Origin: an uncultured Allobosea sp.
Lineage (GTDB): Bacteria; Pseudomonadota; Alphaproteobacteria; Rhizobiales; Beijerinckiaceae
DNA length: 32,304 nt
Assembly: GCF_945956895.1 (NCBI RefSeq)
Contig: NZ_CAMFJF010000037.1
Span: forward strand, 1 to 32,304
Direction of reading: 5' to 3'
The notes under the pieces are model-generated. The model was not told the DNA's origin. It did no database searches and saw only the letters and a program-made list of their open reading frames with translations. Both the position numbers and the translations under genes were made by a program. Shown here in pieces: positions 14,953 to 22,339 of the stretch (position 1 is the stretch's first letter; each line of letters opens with the position of its first letter).

Positions 14953-15887
14953 GGCTTTCCGAGCGGGGCGCCGACGCCGGTGCGCTCGGTCAGCAGGCCG
15001 TAATGCTCGACGCGGCGATGGCGAATGAAATCGAAGATCGTCGCCTTGCCGAAGCGGGTGTCGTCGAGATCGCAAGGGTGGACGAGTACGCCGTCCTCCT
15101 CATGGTCGAGTTCGCCGACGATCTTGCCGTCCGGCGCCGCGATCAGCGTTCCCCCGAAAAGGTGATGCCCATCCTCCGTGCCGGCCTTGCCGACGGCCAC
15201 GACCCAGGTCGAGTTCTGGTAGGCGCCGGCCTGCACCGACAGGCGATGGTGGAACAGGCGATCGGCCACCGTCTCGTTGGGCGATTGCGAATTGGCGGAG
15301 GGGGTGTTGTAGCCGAGCACGACCATCTCGACGCCCTGCAATCCCATGACGCGATAGGTCTCGGGCCAGCGCCGGTCGTTGCAGATCGCCATGCCGAACA
15401 GCCCACCCTCGAATTCCCAGACCGGGAAGCCGAGATCGCCCGGCTCGAAATAGCGCTTCTCGAGATGCTGATGCGCCCGCTCAGGGTCGAACTCGACATG
15501 GCCGGGCAGATGGATCTTGCGGTACTTGGCGACGACCCGCCCGCTGCGGTCGACCAGGATCGAGCTGTTGAAGTGCCGACCTTCGGGGGTGAGTTCGGCA
15601 TAACCGAAGCTCATGGCGAGGCCGAGTGCCCGCGCCTTGTCGAACAGCGCCTGCGTTTCCGGGCCGGGCATGCTGCGCTCGAACCATTGATCCGCCTCGG
15701 CGCGATCCTCATGGTACCAGCGTGGGAAGAAGGTGGTCAGCGCGAGCTCGGGAAACACAACGAAGGTCGCGCCCTGCGCCTTCGCCTTCTCCAGCAGCGC
15801 GATCATCCGGTCGACGACCTGCTTGCGGCTGTCGGCCCGCTGGATCGGGCCCAACTGTGCAGCGGCGACGGTAATGAGGCGGGACAT
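14940..15887 (-). CDS. N-carbamoyl-D-amino acid hydrolase (nitrilase superfamily)
   Basis: This 315-residue carbon-nitrogen hydrolase has the catalytic triad E47 (FPELALTTFFPRW), K124 (YRKIHLPGH) and C169 (AICNDRRWPETYRVMG). The segments KRYFEPGDLGFPV, GYNTP and HYGLL closely resemble remembered Agrobacterium D-carbamoylase sequences (E47, K127, C172 there). The reaction is N-carbamoyl-D-amino acid to D-amino acid, CO2 and ammonia in the cytoplasm. ATG 15887 is preceded by AGGAAG. The open frame continues 35 codons upstream, but that stretch lacks family sequence. A predicted LysR operator lies 125 nt upstream, so it should be co-induced with the DUF917 operon. Confidence 0.93.
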   Translation of the reverse strand: MSRLITVAAAQLGPIQRADSRKQVVDRMIALLEKAKAQGATFVVFPELALTTFFPRWYHEDRAEADQWFERSMPGPETQALFDKARALGLAMSFGYAELTPEGRHFNSSILVDRSGRVVAKYRKIHLPGHVEFDPERAHQHLEKRYFEPGDLGFPVWEFEGGLFGMAICNDRRWPETYRVMGLQGVEMVVLGYNTPSANSQSPNETVADRLFHHRLSVQAGAYQNSTWVVAVGKAGTEDGHHLFGGTLIAAPDGKIVGELDHEEDGVLVHPCDLDDTRFGKATIFDFIRHRRVEHYGLLTERTGVGAPLGKPEGA

Positions 15888-15994
15888 CGACGACTTCCTG
15901 GCGTGACCTATGATCTGGTTCTGTCGGGAAGCGCCGCGATGGGCCGGTCCCCGAAGAACAAGCTCTAGAGGTCCTGCCTCCATTGTTCTCATGC

Positions 15995-16026
15995 TTTATT
16001 CGGGGCCAGATATAACCCGATGTTAT
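15995..16026 (-). promoter_or_regulatory. Predicted LysR operator B, upstream of D-carbamoylase
   Basis: Read toward the gene, ATAACATCGGGTTAT (16026 down to 16012) is a perfect ATAAC-N5-GTTAT dyad. It is followed by an 11-nt spacer and AATAAA (16000-15995), then GCATGA. Sequence, spacing and orientation match the sites before the DUF917 operon and the ABC transporter. It is the best-conserved copy and probably defines the consensus. Confidence 0.7.
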
Positions 16027-16376
16027 TCAGTTACGGGCGTATGTGGGCCGAGGAAGGCTCCGGGATAGCCCCGCGATGCGCGAGGGAAAATTGTCCCGGC
16101 TCCGGTTGGGATCGGTGTAACGGATCGGTATCGGGGGCAATCCGTCCGTTGCACTAAGCAGGCCCGGTTCGCCCCAACCTAAATGGGTGGCTTGGGCGCA
16201 AAAAAGCTAGGACCATGTCGCGTCGTTTCCGCTGAAATCGTCGGCGCTACTGAGGCGATGCAGTCCTGATTCAGCCGTCCTCGAGCGTGGCGACGACATC
16301 CTCGGCCCGGTAGCTGAAGCGCGGATCGGCCGCCGGCGAGAAGCGCGGGCATAAGCGAGAGCCCGATCGGCAGTGT
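16027..16376. other. 350-nt stretch without a recognisable intact gene
   Basis: No convincing complete gene was found. On the minus strand, a frame ending at TGA 16273-16271 reads ...DPRFSYRAEDVVATLEDG, which looks protein-like. It has no start or ribosome site of its own and could be the remnant of a gene once following the DUF6455 gene. The base composition is slightly less GC-rich than the flanks. No tRNA or clear repeat is visible. Confidence 0.4.
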
Positions 16377-16778
16377 TTAGAATTCGCTTGGTCGCGCCCC
16401 CGCCTCGGCACCTTGGCGCAGTGCCCTGATGGTCTCCGTGTTCGGGCAATACCGCCCGTGGCGCAGGGGAGCGTCTTGCTGGCTAAGGTCGCTGCGGCAT
16501 CGGCGTGTCATCGCACACCCCGCGCAGACGATCGCCATGTCCCGCAGCACGCTCGCTTGCCTGTGCGCCAGTTGCTCGGGGTCGATCCCCAGGCGCTTGA
16601 GCAGTCGGGGAAGGAGAGCAGAGTCTGCCTCGTTGCGGGCTGCGAGCTGGCGCAGATCAGCCTCGGGAATGGCATTGTCCCGAGCCAGTTCGGCCATCGC
16701 TGCCGGGCCGAGTGCTTCCAGCTTTCTCAGATGGGATTGAACGCGCCACCACTGGCGAACCGTTTCGACGATCTGCAT
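16377..16778 (-). CDS. DUF6455 family protein with four conserved-pattern cysteines
   Basis: This 133-residue cytoplasmic protein is mostly helical. A C-terminal cluster of C85, C88 (IVCAGCAM), C94 (RRC) and C111 (GRYCPN) could bind a metal or an Fe-S cluster. I recognise the CAGC...YCPN pattern as DUF6455, often found near denitrification or NO-response genes in Alphaproteobacteria; function unproven. ATG 16778 has an excellent GGAGG five bases upstream, so the eight extra upstream codons are not used. It is divergent from the small membrane protein/nsrR genes, with two NsrR-type operators in the shared 254-nt gap. Confidence 0.8.
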   Translation of the reverse strand: MQIVETVRQWWRVQSHLRKLEALGPAAMAELARDNAIPEADLRQLAARNEADSALLPRLLKRLGIDPEQLAHRQASVLRDMAIVCAGCAMTRRCRSDLSQQDAPLRHGRYCPNTETIRALRQGAEAGARPSEF

Positions 16779-16960
16779 GGCAACCTCCACGCCCCCACAC
16801 AACTATGACCTCGTTGGCAGCAAGCTTCGTTGCGATAGCTCAAACTTCCCATCATGGATTGCGTGCTCGTGCGGCGCCATCCTCCGCCTCTGGCCGAGGC
16901 AGACTCCCGTCCATTGGACGCTTGCGGGCAGCGGCGCCGTGCCATGGCAATTCGGCGCAA

Positions 16961-16983
16961 AATCGGAATTTACAATACATCTT
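16961..16983 (+). promoter_or_regulatory. Predicted NsrR operator 1 (half-site strong)
   Basis: The right half, read on the minus strand, is AAGATGTATTG, matching 10 of 11 positions of the NsrR half-site AAGATGYATTT. The left half AATCGGAATTT matches 7 of 11, giving an 11-1-11 arrangement. A -10-like TACAAT (16971-16976) lies within it. It could act on the small-protein/nsrR promoter, the divergent DUF6455 gene, or both. Confidence 0.55.
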
Positions 16984-16993
16984 TTCCGCCATA

Positions 16994-17016
16994 AAGATGA
17001 ACTAAGAATGTATCTT
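16994..17016 (+). promoter_or_regulatory. Predicted NsrR operator 2
   Basis: AAGATGAACTA and GAATGTATCTT flank a single A, giving the 11-1-11 geometry of NsrR sites. Both outer arms (AAGAT / ATCTT) are perfect. It ends 16 nt before the small membrane protein ATG, an ideal position for repression. An nsrR gene directly downstream makes autoregulation the natural reading. Confidence 0.65.
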
Positions 17017-17032
17017 TTAGGGGAAGCCAACC

Positions 17033-17146
17033 ATGATCGGCCGACCGCGTGACGCAGCCGGCACCGACAGCACGTTGGTGCCGATGCTGATATGGGGACT
17101 TGTTCTGGTCGTTGTCGGAATGGCCTTCGTCATGCTCTTCGTGTAG
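17033..17146 (+). CDS. 37-residue single-pass membrane protein, NsrR-controlled
   Basis: ATG 17033 to TAG 17146 encodes 37 residues. A polar N-terminus (MIGRPRDAAGTDST) is followed by one strongly hydrophobic helix of about 20 residues (MLIWGLVLVVVGMAFVMLFV) running to the C-terminus. AGGGGAAG lies at a proper distance upstream. Two NsrR-type operators precede it and nsrR follows about 100 nt later. I do not recognise the family. It could be a small accessory subunit of a respiratory or NO-handling membrane complex, but that is only inferred from context. Confidence 0.65.
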   Translation: MIGRPRDAAGTDSTLVPMLIWGLVLVVVGMAFVMLFV

Positions 17147-17244
17147 CGCTCGCCCGGTTTTCGCGGGCGGCTGCGACGAGGGGCTCGTCTCTTCGGGATG
17201 GAACGGTCTGTCGGGGCAATTCGCCGGAACATACGGGATGGCTC

Positions 17245-17673
17245 ATGCGACTGACGCGATTTTCCGATTATTCACTCAGGGTCCTGATGTATGCGGCAAG
17301 CCGGGGCGAGCGCCTGATCACGATCGAGGAGACGGCTGCGACCTACCGGATTTCGCGCTCGCATCTGATGAAGGTCTGCCATCAGCTTACCAGGGCTGGT
17401 TTGCTTCGGGCCGTCCGCGGTCGCTCCGGCGGGCTCGTCCTAGCCAAAGCGCCGTCCGAGATCGGGATCGGCGAGGTCCTGCGCCTGACGGAACCCGATT
17501 TCGCGCTGGTCGAGTGCTTCGGCGGCGGCAAGGACTGCGCGATCGCTCCGCGTTGCCGGCTCCAGGGCGTCCTCCACGAGGCGCTGGCCGCCTTCCTCGC
17601 CACGGTCGATCGCTACAGCCTGGCCGATCTAATGCTGAACCCGGCGGATTTCGGCCTCGCGCCGGCGGCCTGA
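17245..17673 (+). CDS. nsrR: Rrf2-family nitric-oxide-sensing repressor NsrR
   Basis: This 142-residue Rrf2 regulator has an N-terminal winged helix (MRLTRFSDYSLRVLMYAA; SRSHLMKVCHQL recognition helix; VRGRSGGL wing). Three cluster-ligand cysteines C91, C98 and C104 have spacing and context (VEC, KDC, PRCRL) matching [Fe-S] NsrR. NO damages the cluster and relieves repression. The 51 open codons upstream of ATG 17245 do not resemble the family and are excluded. Its gene lies downstream of the small membrane protein gene and the two operators, consistent with autorepression. Confidence 0.9.
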   Translation: MRLTRFSDYSLRVLMYAASRGERLITIEETAATYRISRSHLMKVCHQLTRAGLLRAVRGRSGGLVLAKAPSEIGIGEVLRLTEPDFALVECFGGGKDCAIAPRCRLQGVLHEALAAFLATVDRYSLADLMLNPADFGLAPAA

Positions 17674-17729
17674 GGCAGGGCATCGCGCCAACGCTCCGTG
17701 AGGCGAGCGGCAGGAAGGAGCGGCGATAG

Positions 17730-18191
17730 ATGCGGCTGGTGTTCGATCAAGCCTTCGGCCTCGACGAGGACAGCTTGCACGACGTCGTCGCCGCCCTGAG
17801 CGAGCGGCTGCGTGCCCACCCCCGCCTGCGCCGCCCGCTCGACCGCGTCGTCGGCAACCGCTGGTGCGAATTCGAGCACGGCCTCACGCATTTCATCGCG
17901 GCGCTGGGCGCACGTACCGGCGATCATGGCGGCGGCCTGGCGGCGGTGTTCGAGGCGTTTCCGGAACTGGCGCCCGAGCACGTCGTCGATGCGCGCGATC
18001 TCTTCGTCGAGTCCGCCCTGGCGGTTTTGCCGCTTCATGCCGCCGCATCCTTATCCGATTTTGCCGACGGCGTCTGCGACCTAGCCTTGCGCGCTCTGTG
18101 TCCGTTGCCCGGAGCGACAGGCGCGATACCGCTGTCCCGTCGTATCAACGAGGCCGAGGAAGCCCTGCGGATCGGGGCTGGCCTCGGATAG
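17730..18191 (+). CDS. Truncated-hemoglobin (group III)-like protein lacking the proximal His
   Basis: This 153-residue all-helical protein follows the pattern of group III truncated globins: a helix with ERLRAHPRL, then NRW...HGLTHFIAALGARTGDHGG, then FPELAPEHVVDARDLFVESA and a last helix DFADGVCDLALRA. Where family members have P-M-x-x-His, this protein reads G69-L-A-A-V73, so the heme-ligating proximal histidine seems missing. It may be heme-free, or use another ligand. AAGGAG precedes the ATG. It follows nsrR by 56 nt, which fits an NO-related role. The alignment is by eye; a diverged unrelated helical protein is possible. Confidence 0.65.
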   Translation: MRLVFDQAFGLDEDSLHDVVAALSERLRAHPRLRRPLDRVVGNRWCEFEHGLTHFIAALGARTGDHGGGLAAVFEAFPELAPEHVVDARDLFVESALAVLPLHAAASLSDFADGVCDLALRALCPLPGATGAIPLSRRINEAEEALRIGAGLG

Positions 18192-18192
18192 G

Positions 18193-18657
18193 CCAGATGG
18201 GCGTCAGGACTTTGAGGACGAGATCGGTTGTCACGCCGTCAACGGGGACATCGTCCAGACAGGCGGCATAGGCCTTCAGTGTGTTCGCCCACTGGGCCGG
18301 GTGTTTCTCATTGCGAAAGCCCTTGCAGATCTCGGGCAGCAACTCATCGGTGAATGTACGGAAGGTCGGCACCGCACTGCGGCGCTGGGCGGCGATACGC
18401 CCATGCAGGATCGGGTTCTGTCCTGCGGCGAGTACCGTCCTCGCCTCTGCAGCACATGATCGGGCATTGGCGGGTGATACTCGCGAGACGCTACCCGATC
18501 CCATTTCCTTCAGCTTGCCATCCCACCGAAAGAGGGAAAGCCAGCGCTTCGCACCGCTGGCGTCCACATACAGATGGAGGCCATTGCCATCGCGCCCCTC
18601 CTTGGTAACCGTCTCGACCTTCCGAGCCGAAAGCTTATTGATCGCGCCGGCCATCAT
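18193..18657 (-). pseudogene. Truncated P4-type tyrosine integrase
   Basis: The N-terminal portion of a phage/island integrase remains: the Arm-type DUF4102 domain (NKLSARKVETV...GLHLYVDASGAKRWLSLFRW, abbreviated) and the start of the SAM-like core-binding domain, ending at VLKVLTPIW (155 residues). After that, family similarity stops at about 18193 and the frame runs 15 more codons into the antisense of the globin-like gene. The catalytic domain with the Arg-His-Arg-Tyr set is absent, so it is inactive. Integrases of this family are about 400 residues. It marks a former mobile element edge. Confidence 0.8.
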
Positions 18658-18835
18658 CCCGCCAAGCGATCGATTTCCAGAGGGATCATAAAATCAAGAG
18701 CTTGCAGCCGCCGGGTGTGCGGGACGGCTCGCGCAAAGCCGCGCCGCTGAACGCGCTCGAAGACACGAATCGGCGGGCTTCACGGGTGCGGTCCGGACGA
18801 TCTGCTGACGCGCGCCGGGACGTGTCTGGGAGCCG

Positions 18836-19567
18836 CTATGCCACGGCCTTGCGTCCCCCGAGATAGGCGGCGCGGATTTCTTCGTTCGACCAGAGCTGCT
18901 CCGGTGTGCCGGCCAGCACGAGCTTGCCGGTTTCCAGCACATAGCCGCGGTCGGCGACCGACAGGCCCATGCGGGCATTCTGCTCGACCAGCAGCACGGT
19001 CGTTCCGCGCCGGCGAATCTCGGCGATGATCGCGAAGACTGCCTGGACGATGACGGGAGCGAGGCCGAGCGAAGGCTCGTCAAGCAGCAGGATGCGCGGC
19101 TTCGCCATCAGCCCGCGCGCGACCGCGACCATCTGCTGCTGGCCGCCCGAGAGCGTCCAGCCCAGCGCGTCGGCGAAGCGCCGGATATCGGGGAAGAGAT
19201 CGAACATCTCGTCCGCCTCGCGCCTGATCGCCGAGGTCTTCATGCCGCGCCGGTTCGAGGCGCCGAGCATGATGTTTTCGCGCACGCTCAAGCCCGGAAA
19301 GACGCGCCGGCCTTCCGGCACATGGGCGATGCCGCGGCGCACGATCTCCTCGGGCTTCAGGCCGACGATCGACTGCCCCTCGAACAGGATATCGCCCGAG
19401 GCCGGTTTGGCGAGGCCGGAGATGGCGCGCAGCGTCGTCGATTTGCCCGCACCGTTCGAGCCGAGCAAGGTGACGACCTCGCCGGCTTCGACGACGAGCG
19501 AGATGCCGTCGACGGCTTCGACCTCGCCGTAGCGGACGACGAGCGATTTGAGTTCAAGCAGGGACAT
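18836..19567 (-). CDS. livF: Branched-chain amino acid-type ABC transporter ATPase LivF
   Basis: This 243-residue ATPase has Walker A GSNGAGKST (37-45), signature LSGGQQQ (139-145) and Walker B ILLLDE (159-164), followed by PSLGLAP, the LivF fingerprint. It is the last gene of the operon; its ATG overlaps the end of the fused LivM-LivG gene by 14 nt. It drives uptake of a branched-chain amino acid, urea or short amide substrate through the LivH/LivM pore; the specificity is set by the binding protein. Confidence 0.93.
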   Translation of the reverse strand: MSLLELKSLVVRYGEVEAVDGISLVVEAGEVVTLLGSNGAGKSTTLRAISGLAKPASGDILFEGQSIVGLKPEEIVRRGIAHVPEGRRVFPGLSVRENIMLGASNRRGMKTSAIRREADEMFDLFPDIRRFADALGWTLSGGQQQMVAVARGLMAKPRILLLDEPSLGLAPVIVQAVFAIIAEIRRRGTTVLLVEQNARMGLSVADRGYVLETGKLVLAGTPEQLWSNEEIRAAYLGGRKAVA

Positions 19568-21335
19568 CGGGCGTCGTTCCCAGATAGGCCGCGATCACGT
19601 CGGGATGTTTCAGCACGTCGGCGGAATAGCCGTCGGCGATGCGGCGGCCGAAATTCAGCACGGTGATGTGCTGGGCGACTTCGCTCACCAGCGTCATGTC
19701 GTGGTCGATGATCAGGATGGTGAGGCCACGGGCCGAGATGCGCTTGAGCAAATTGCGCAATTCGACCTTCTCCGAGGAGTTCAGGCCCGCGCCCGGCTCG
19801 TCGAGCAGGAGCAGTACCGGGTCTCCGGCGAGCGCACGGGCGATTTCGACCGCGCGCTGATGGCCATAGGAGAAGTTCGCCACGATCTCGTCGGCCCGGT
19901 CCTCCAGGTCGACGAAGGCGAGCGCAGCGCGCGCCCGCGCCAGCAGCGCGGCGGGATCGTTGTCCACCGGGCTCCCGGGGCGCTCGGCGCCGACCATGAC
20001 GTTCTCCAGCGCCGTCATCGAGCGCCAGAGCCGGATGTTCTGGAAGGTGCGGCCGAGCCCGGCCTTGGTGCGGGCATGCGGCGGCAGGTCCGTGATGTCC
20101 TGTCCGTTGAGTTCGATGGTACCGGCCGTCGCCCGGTAGAGGCCGGAGAGCACGTTCAGCGTCGTGGTCTTGCCGGAGCCGTTCGGGCCGATCAAGGCAT
20201 GGACGCCGCCGCGCTTGATGGTGAGATCGACCTCGTCGACAGCCTTCAGACCGCCGAAATGCTTGGAGAGCCCGCGCACCTCCAGCACGGTCTCGGCGCC
20301 TTCGCCGCCGCCCGACAGGGCCAGCGTGGTAGCCGTGCGGCTCGGCAGCACGGCGCGCTTGAAGCGGTCGAGCCGGCTGCGCAGATAACCCCAGATGCCG
20401 TCCGGCATGAACAGCATGATCAGGACCACCGCGGCGCCGTAGATCGCGAGATAGAGGCCGGGGATGCTCTTCAGGAAGCGCAGCCACTCGGGAAGCAGGA
20501 TCAGCAGTCCCGTGCCGATGACGGCGCCGATCGGCGAGGCGACGCCGCCGAGCAGCACCATGGTCAGGAACACCACCGATTCCGCGAAGGAGAACTGGTC
20601 CGGGCTGACATAGGCGAAACCGCCTGCGAAGAGGCCGCCGCCGATGCCGCCGAGGACGGCCGACAACGCGAAGGCGGTGACTTTGGTGCGGTAGACGTCG
20701 ACGCCGGCGACCCCTGCGGCCAACTCGTTGTCGCGCACTGCCCGCATGGCACGGCCGAGCTTGGTGTCGCGCAAGCGCCAGACGAGGAAGCCGAGGCCGG
20801 CGAGCATGGCGATGCAGAAGGCAAGATAGCTCGAACCGTCGGCGAGGAAGCTGGGGCGCGGGATGGCGCGCACGCCGTCCGGTCCCTTTGTCACCGGAAT
20901 CCAGTTTATCAGCACAAGCGTGACGATCTGCTGGAAGGAGATCGTGACCATCGCGAGATAATGCCCGCCGAGCCGGAGCGTCGAGGCGCCGAGCAGCGCG
21001 CCGAAGCCCGCTGCCATACCGGTGCCGATCAACAGGCAGACCCAGAAATTCAGGCTGTATTCGGTCTGGCCGATGCCGACCGCATAGGCGCCGAGCCCGA
21101 AGAAGGCGGCCTGTGCCAGATTGATCTGACCGCAGAGGCCCAGCACGATCGTCAGGCCGAGCACGGCGATGGCGTAGGTCGTCGCCTGCAACGAGATGTT
21201 GAGGATGTAGCCGGTCTTCGGCACGGCGATGGCGAGCACCATCGCGGCCAGAACGAGCACGGCGAAGGCCGGGACGCCCCAGCGCAGGCGCGGCCGGACA
21301 GCCCCGGTGGCGGTGGAGGTTTCGGTCGTGCTCAT
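19554..21335 (-). CDS. Fused LivM permease - LivG ATPase
   Basis: This single 593-residue polypeptide joins a LivM-like permease (about 20-320; helices, the GLCGQINLAQAAFFGLGAYA signature at 66-85) to a LivG ATPase (about 349-593). The ATPase part has Walker A GPNGSGKT (383-390), the LivG signature variant FSYGHQR (488-494) and Walker B VLLLLDEPGAGLN. Such fusions are common in Alphaproteobacteria. The ATG at 21335 overlaps the LivH TGA (ATGA); the 135 upstream open codons are a shadow of livH. The two halves are linked by a Gly-rich stretch near 341-345. Confidence 0.93.
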   Translation of the reverse strand: MSTTETSTATGAVRPRLRWGVPAFAVLVLAAMVLAIAVPKTGYILNISLQATTYAIAVLGLTIVLGLCGQINLAQAAFFGLGAYAVGIGQTEYSLNFWVCLLIGTGMAAGFGALLGASTLRLGGHYLAMVTISFQQIVTLVLINWIPVTKGPDGVRAIPRPSFLADGSSYLAFCIAMLAGLGFLVWRLRDTKLGRAMRAVRDNELAAGVAGVDVYRTKVTAFALSAVLGGIGGGLFAGGFAYVSPDQFSFAESVVFLTMVLLGGVASPIGAVIGTGLLILLPEWLRFLKSIPGLYLAIYGAAVVLIMLFMPDGIWGYLRSRLDRFKRAVLPSRTATTLALSGGGEGAETVLEVRGLSKHFGGLKAVDEVDLTIKRGGVHALIGPNGSGKTTTLNVLSGLYRATAGTIELNGQDITDLPPHARTKAGLGRTFQNIRLWRSMTALENVMVGAERPGSPVDNDPAALLARARAALAFVDLEDRADEIVANFSYGHQRAVEIARALAGDPVLLLLDEPGAGLNSSEKVELRNLLKRISARGLTILIIDHDMTLVSEVAQHITVLNFGRRIADGYSADVLKHPDVIAAYLGTTPDVPA

Positions 21336-22207
21336 GCTTTTTCCGCCACGCGCTCGCCGAAGATGCCCTGCGGCCGGAAGATCAGGAAGGCGATCAGCAC
21401 CAGGAAGGCGAAGCCGTCCTTGTAGGGCACCGAGATATAGGCGGCGCCGAAAGTCTCGATGACGCCGAGCGCAAGCCCGCCGATGATCGCCCCGGTGACG
21501 TCGCCGAAGCCGCCGATGATCGTCGCGGCGAAAGCCTTCAGCGCGATGGTCGCGCCCATGCCGATCGAGACGAAGAGTACCGGCGCGACGAGGATGCCGG
21601 CGATGCCGCCGATCACCGCCGAATAGACGAAGGTGATCATGATCATCACCGCGACGGGGATGCCGAGCAGCGAGGCCATCTCCTTGTCCTGGGAGGTCGC
21701 CTGCAGCTTCTTGCCAAGCAATGTGTGCTCGAAGAACCAATATTGCAGCACGACCAGCAGCGCCGTGACCACGATGATCAGGACGTACTGGTTGTCGAGA
21801 TAGACCGGGCCGAGCATGAAGCCGGGCGTGTCGAACCAGCCTGACAGGACCTCCGGTTCGGGTCCGTGGATCGACAGCGTGGTATTGGCCATGAAGATCG
21901 AGGCGCCGATCGTCGAGATGATGACCGGCAGATAGGTGCGGTGCCGCAGCGGGTAGTACACCGCCAGATTGAAGACGGCGCCCAAGCCCGCCATGCAGAC
22001 CAGGGCCAGGACGAAGGCGATCCAGTAAGGCAGGCCGATCTTGAGGGAGAAGACCACCATCAGGAAGGCGGCCACCATCGAGAACTCGCCCTGCGCGAAG
22101 TTCACGACATTGGTGGCCCGGAAGATCAGGACGAAGCCGAGCGCGACGAGCGCATAGACCGAGCCGATGCCGATGCCCGTGAAGAGAAGCTGAAGAACGA
22201 GATCCAT
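21332..22207 (-). CDS. livH: Branched-chain amino acid-type ABC permease LivH
   Basis: This 291-residue inner-membrane protein has about eight helices and the LivH motifs GIGSVYALVALGFVLIFRAT and NVVNFAQGEFSMVAAF near the N-terminus. It forms the channel with the LivM half of the downstream fusion. It lies 132 nt after the binding-protein gene, which ends in a hairpin region, and overlaps the fusion gene by 4 nt. Confidence 0.93.
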   Translation of the reverse strand: MDLVLQLLFTGIGIGSVYALVALGFVLIFRATNVVNFAQGEFSMVAAFLMVVFSLKIGLPYWIAFVLALVCMAGLGAVFNLAVYYPLRHRTYLPVIISTIGASIFMANTTLSIHGPEPEVLSGWFDTPGFMLGPVYLDNQYVLIIVVTALLVVLQYWFFEHTLLGKKLQATSQDKEMASLLGIPVAVMIMITFVYSAVIGGIAGILVAPVLFVSIGMGATIALKAFAATIIGGFGDVTGAIIGGLALGVIETFGAAYISVPYKDGFAFLVLIAFLIFRPQGIFGERVAEKA

Positions 22208-22304
22208 CTATCTACCGCGCTTGCGTGGAGCCGATCGGTCCTCCGCGGCGAACAGGCAGGCCCGTTCGCCCCGAAAGGGCATGGTGCGGGGCGCGTTTTG
22301 CAGA

Positions 22305-22325
22305 GCGGGGCCGCTCCGGCCCCGC
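22305..22325 (-). terminator. Hairpin between binding-protein gene and livH
   Basis: GCGGGGCC (22305-22312) and GGCCCCGC (22318-22325) form a perfect 8-bp stem with loop GCTCC, just after the binding-protein stop on the minus strand. Beyond it comes TCTGCAAAAC, not a U-run. In such operons a partial terminator or 3'-stabilising hairpin keeps binding-protein mRNA in excess over permease mRNA, a likely role here. Confidence 0.5.
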
Positions 22326-22339
22326 GCGCCCGGCCGGGA

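Noticed and set aside
17613..18038. 141-codon minus-strand frame overlapping nsrR and the globin-like gene
   Set aside because: No ribosome site or family similarity; the plus-strand genes explain the region.
18604..18631. GTAACC-N17-CGAA on the plus strand, resembling the ECF promoter motif
   Set aside because: The spacer is 17 rather than 16, it lies inside the integrase remnant, and no rightward gene follows.
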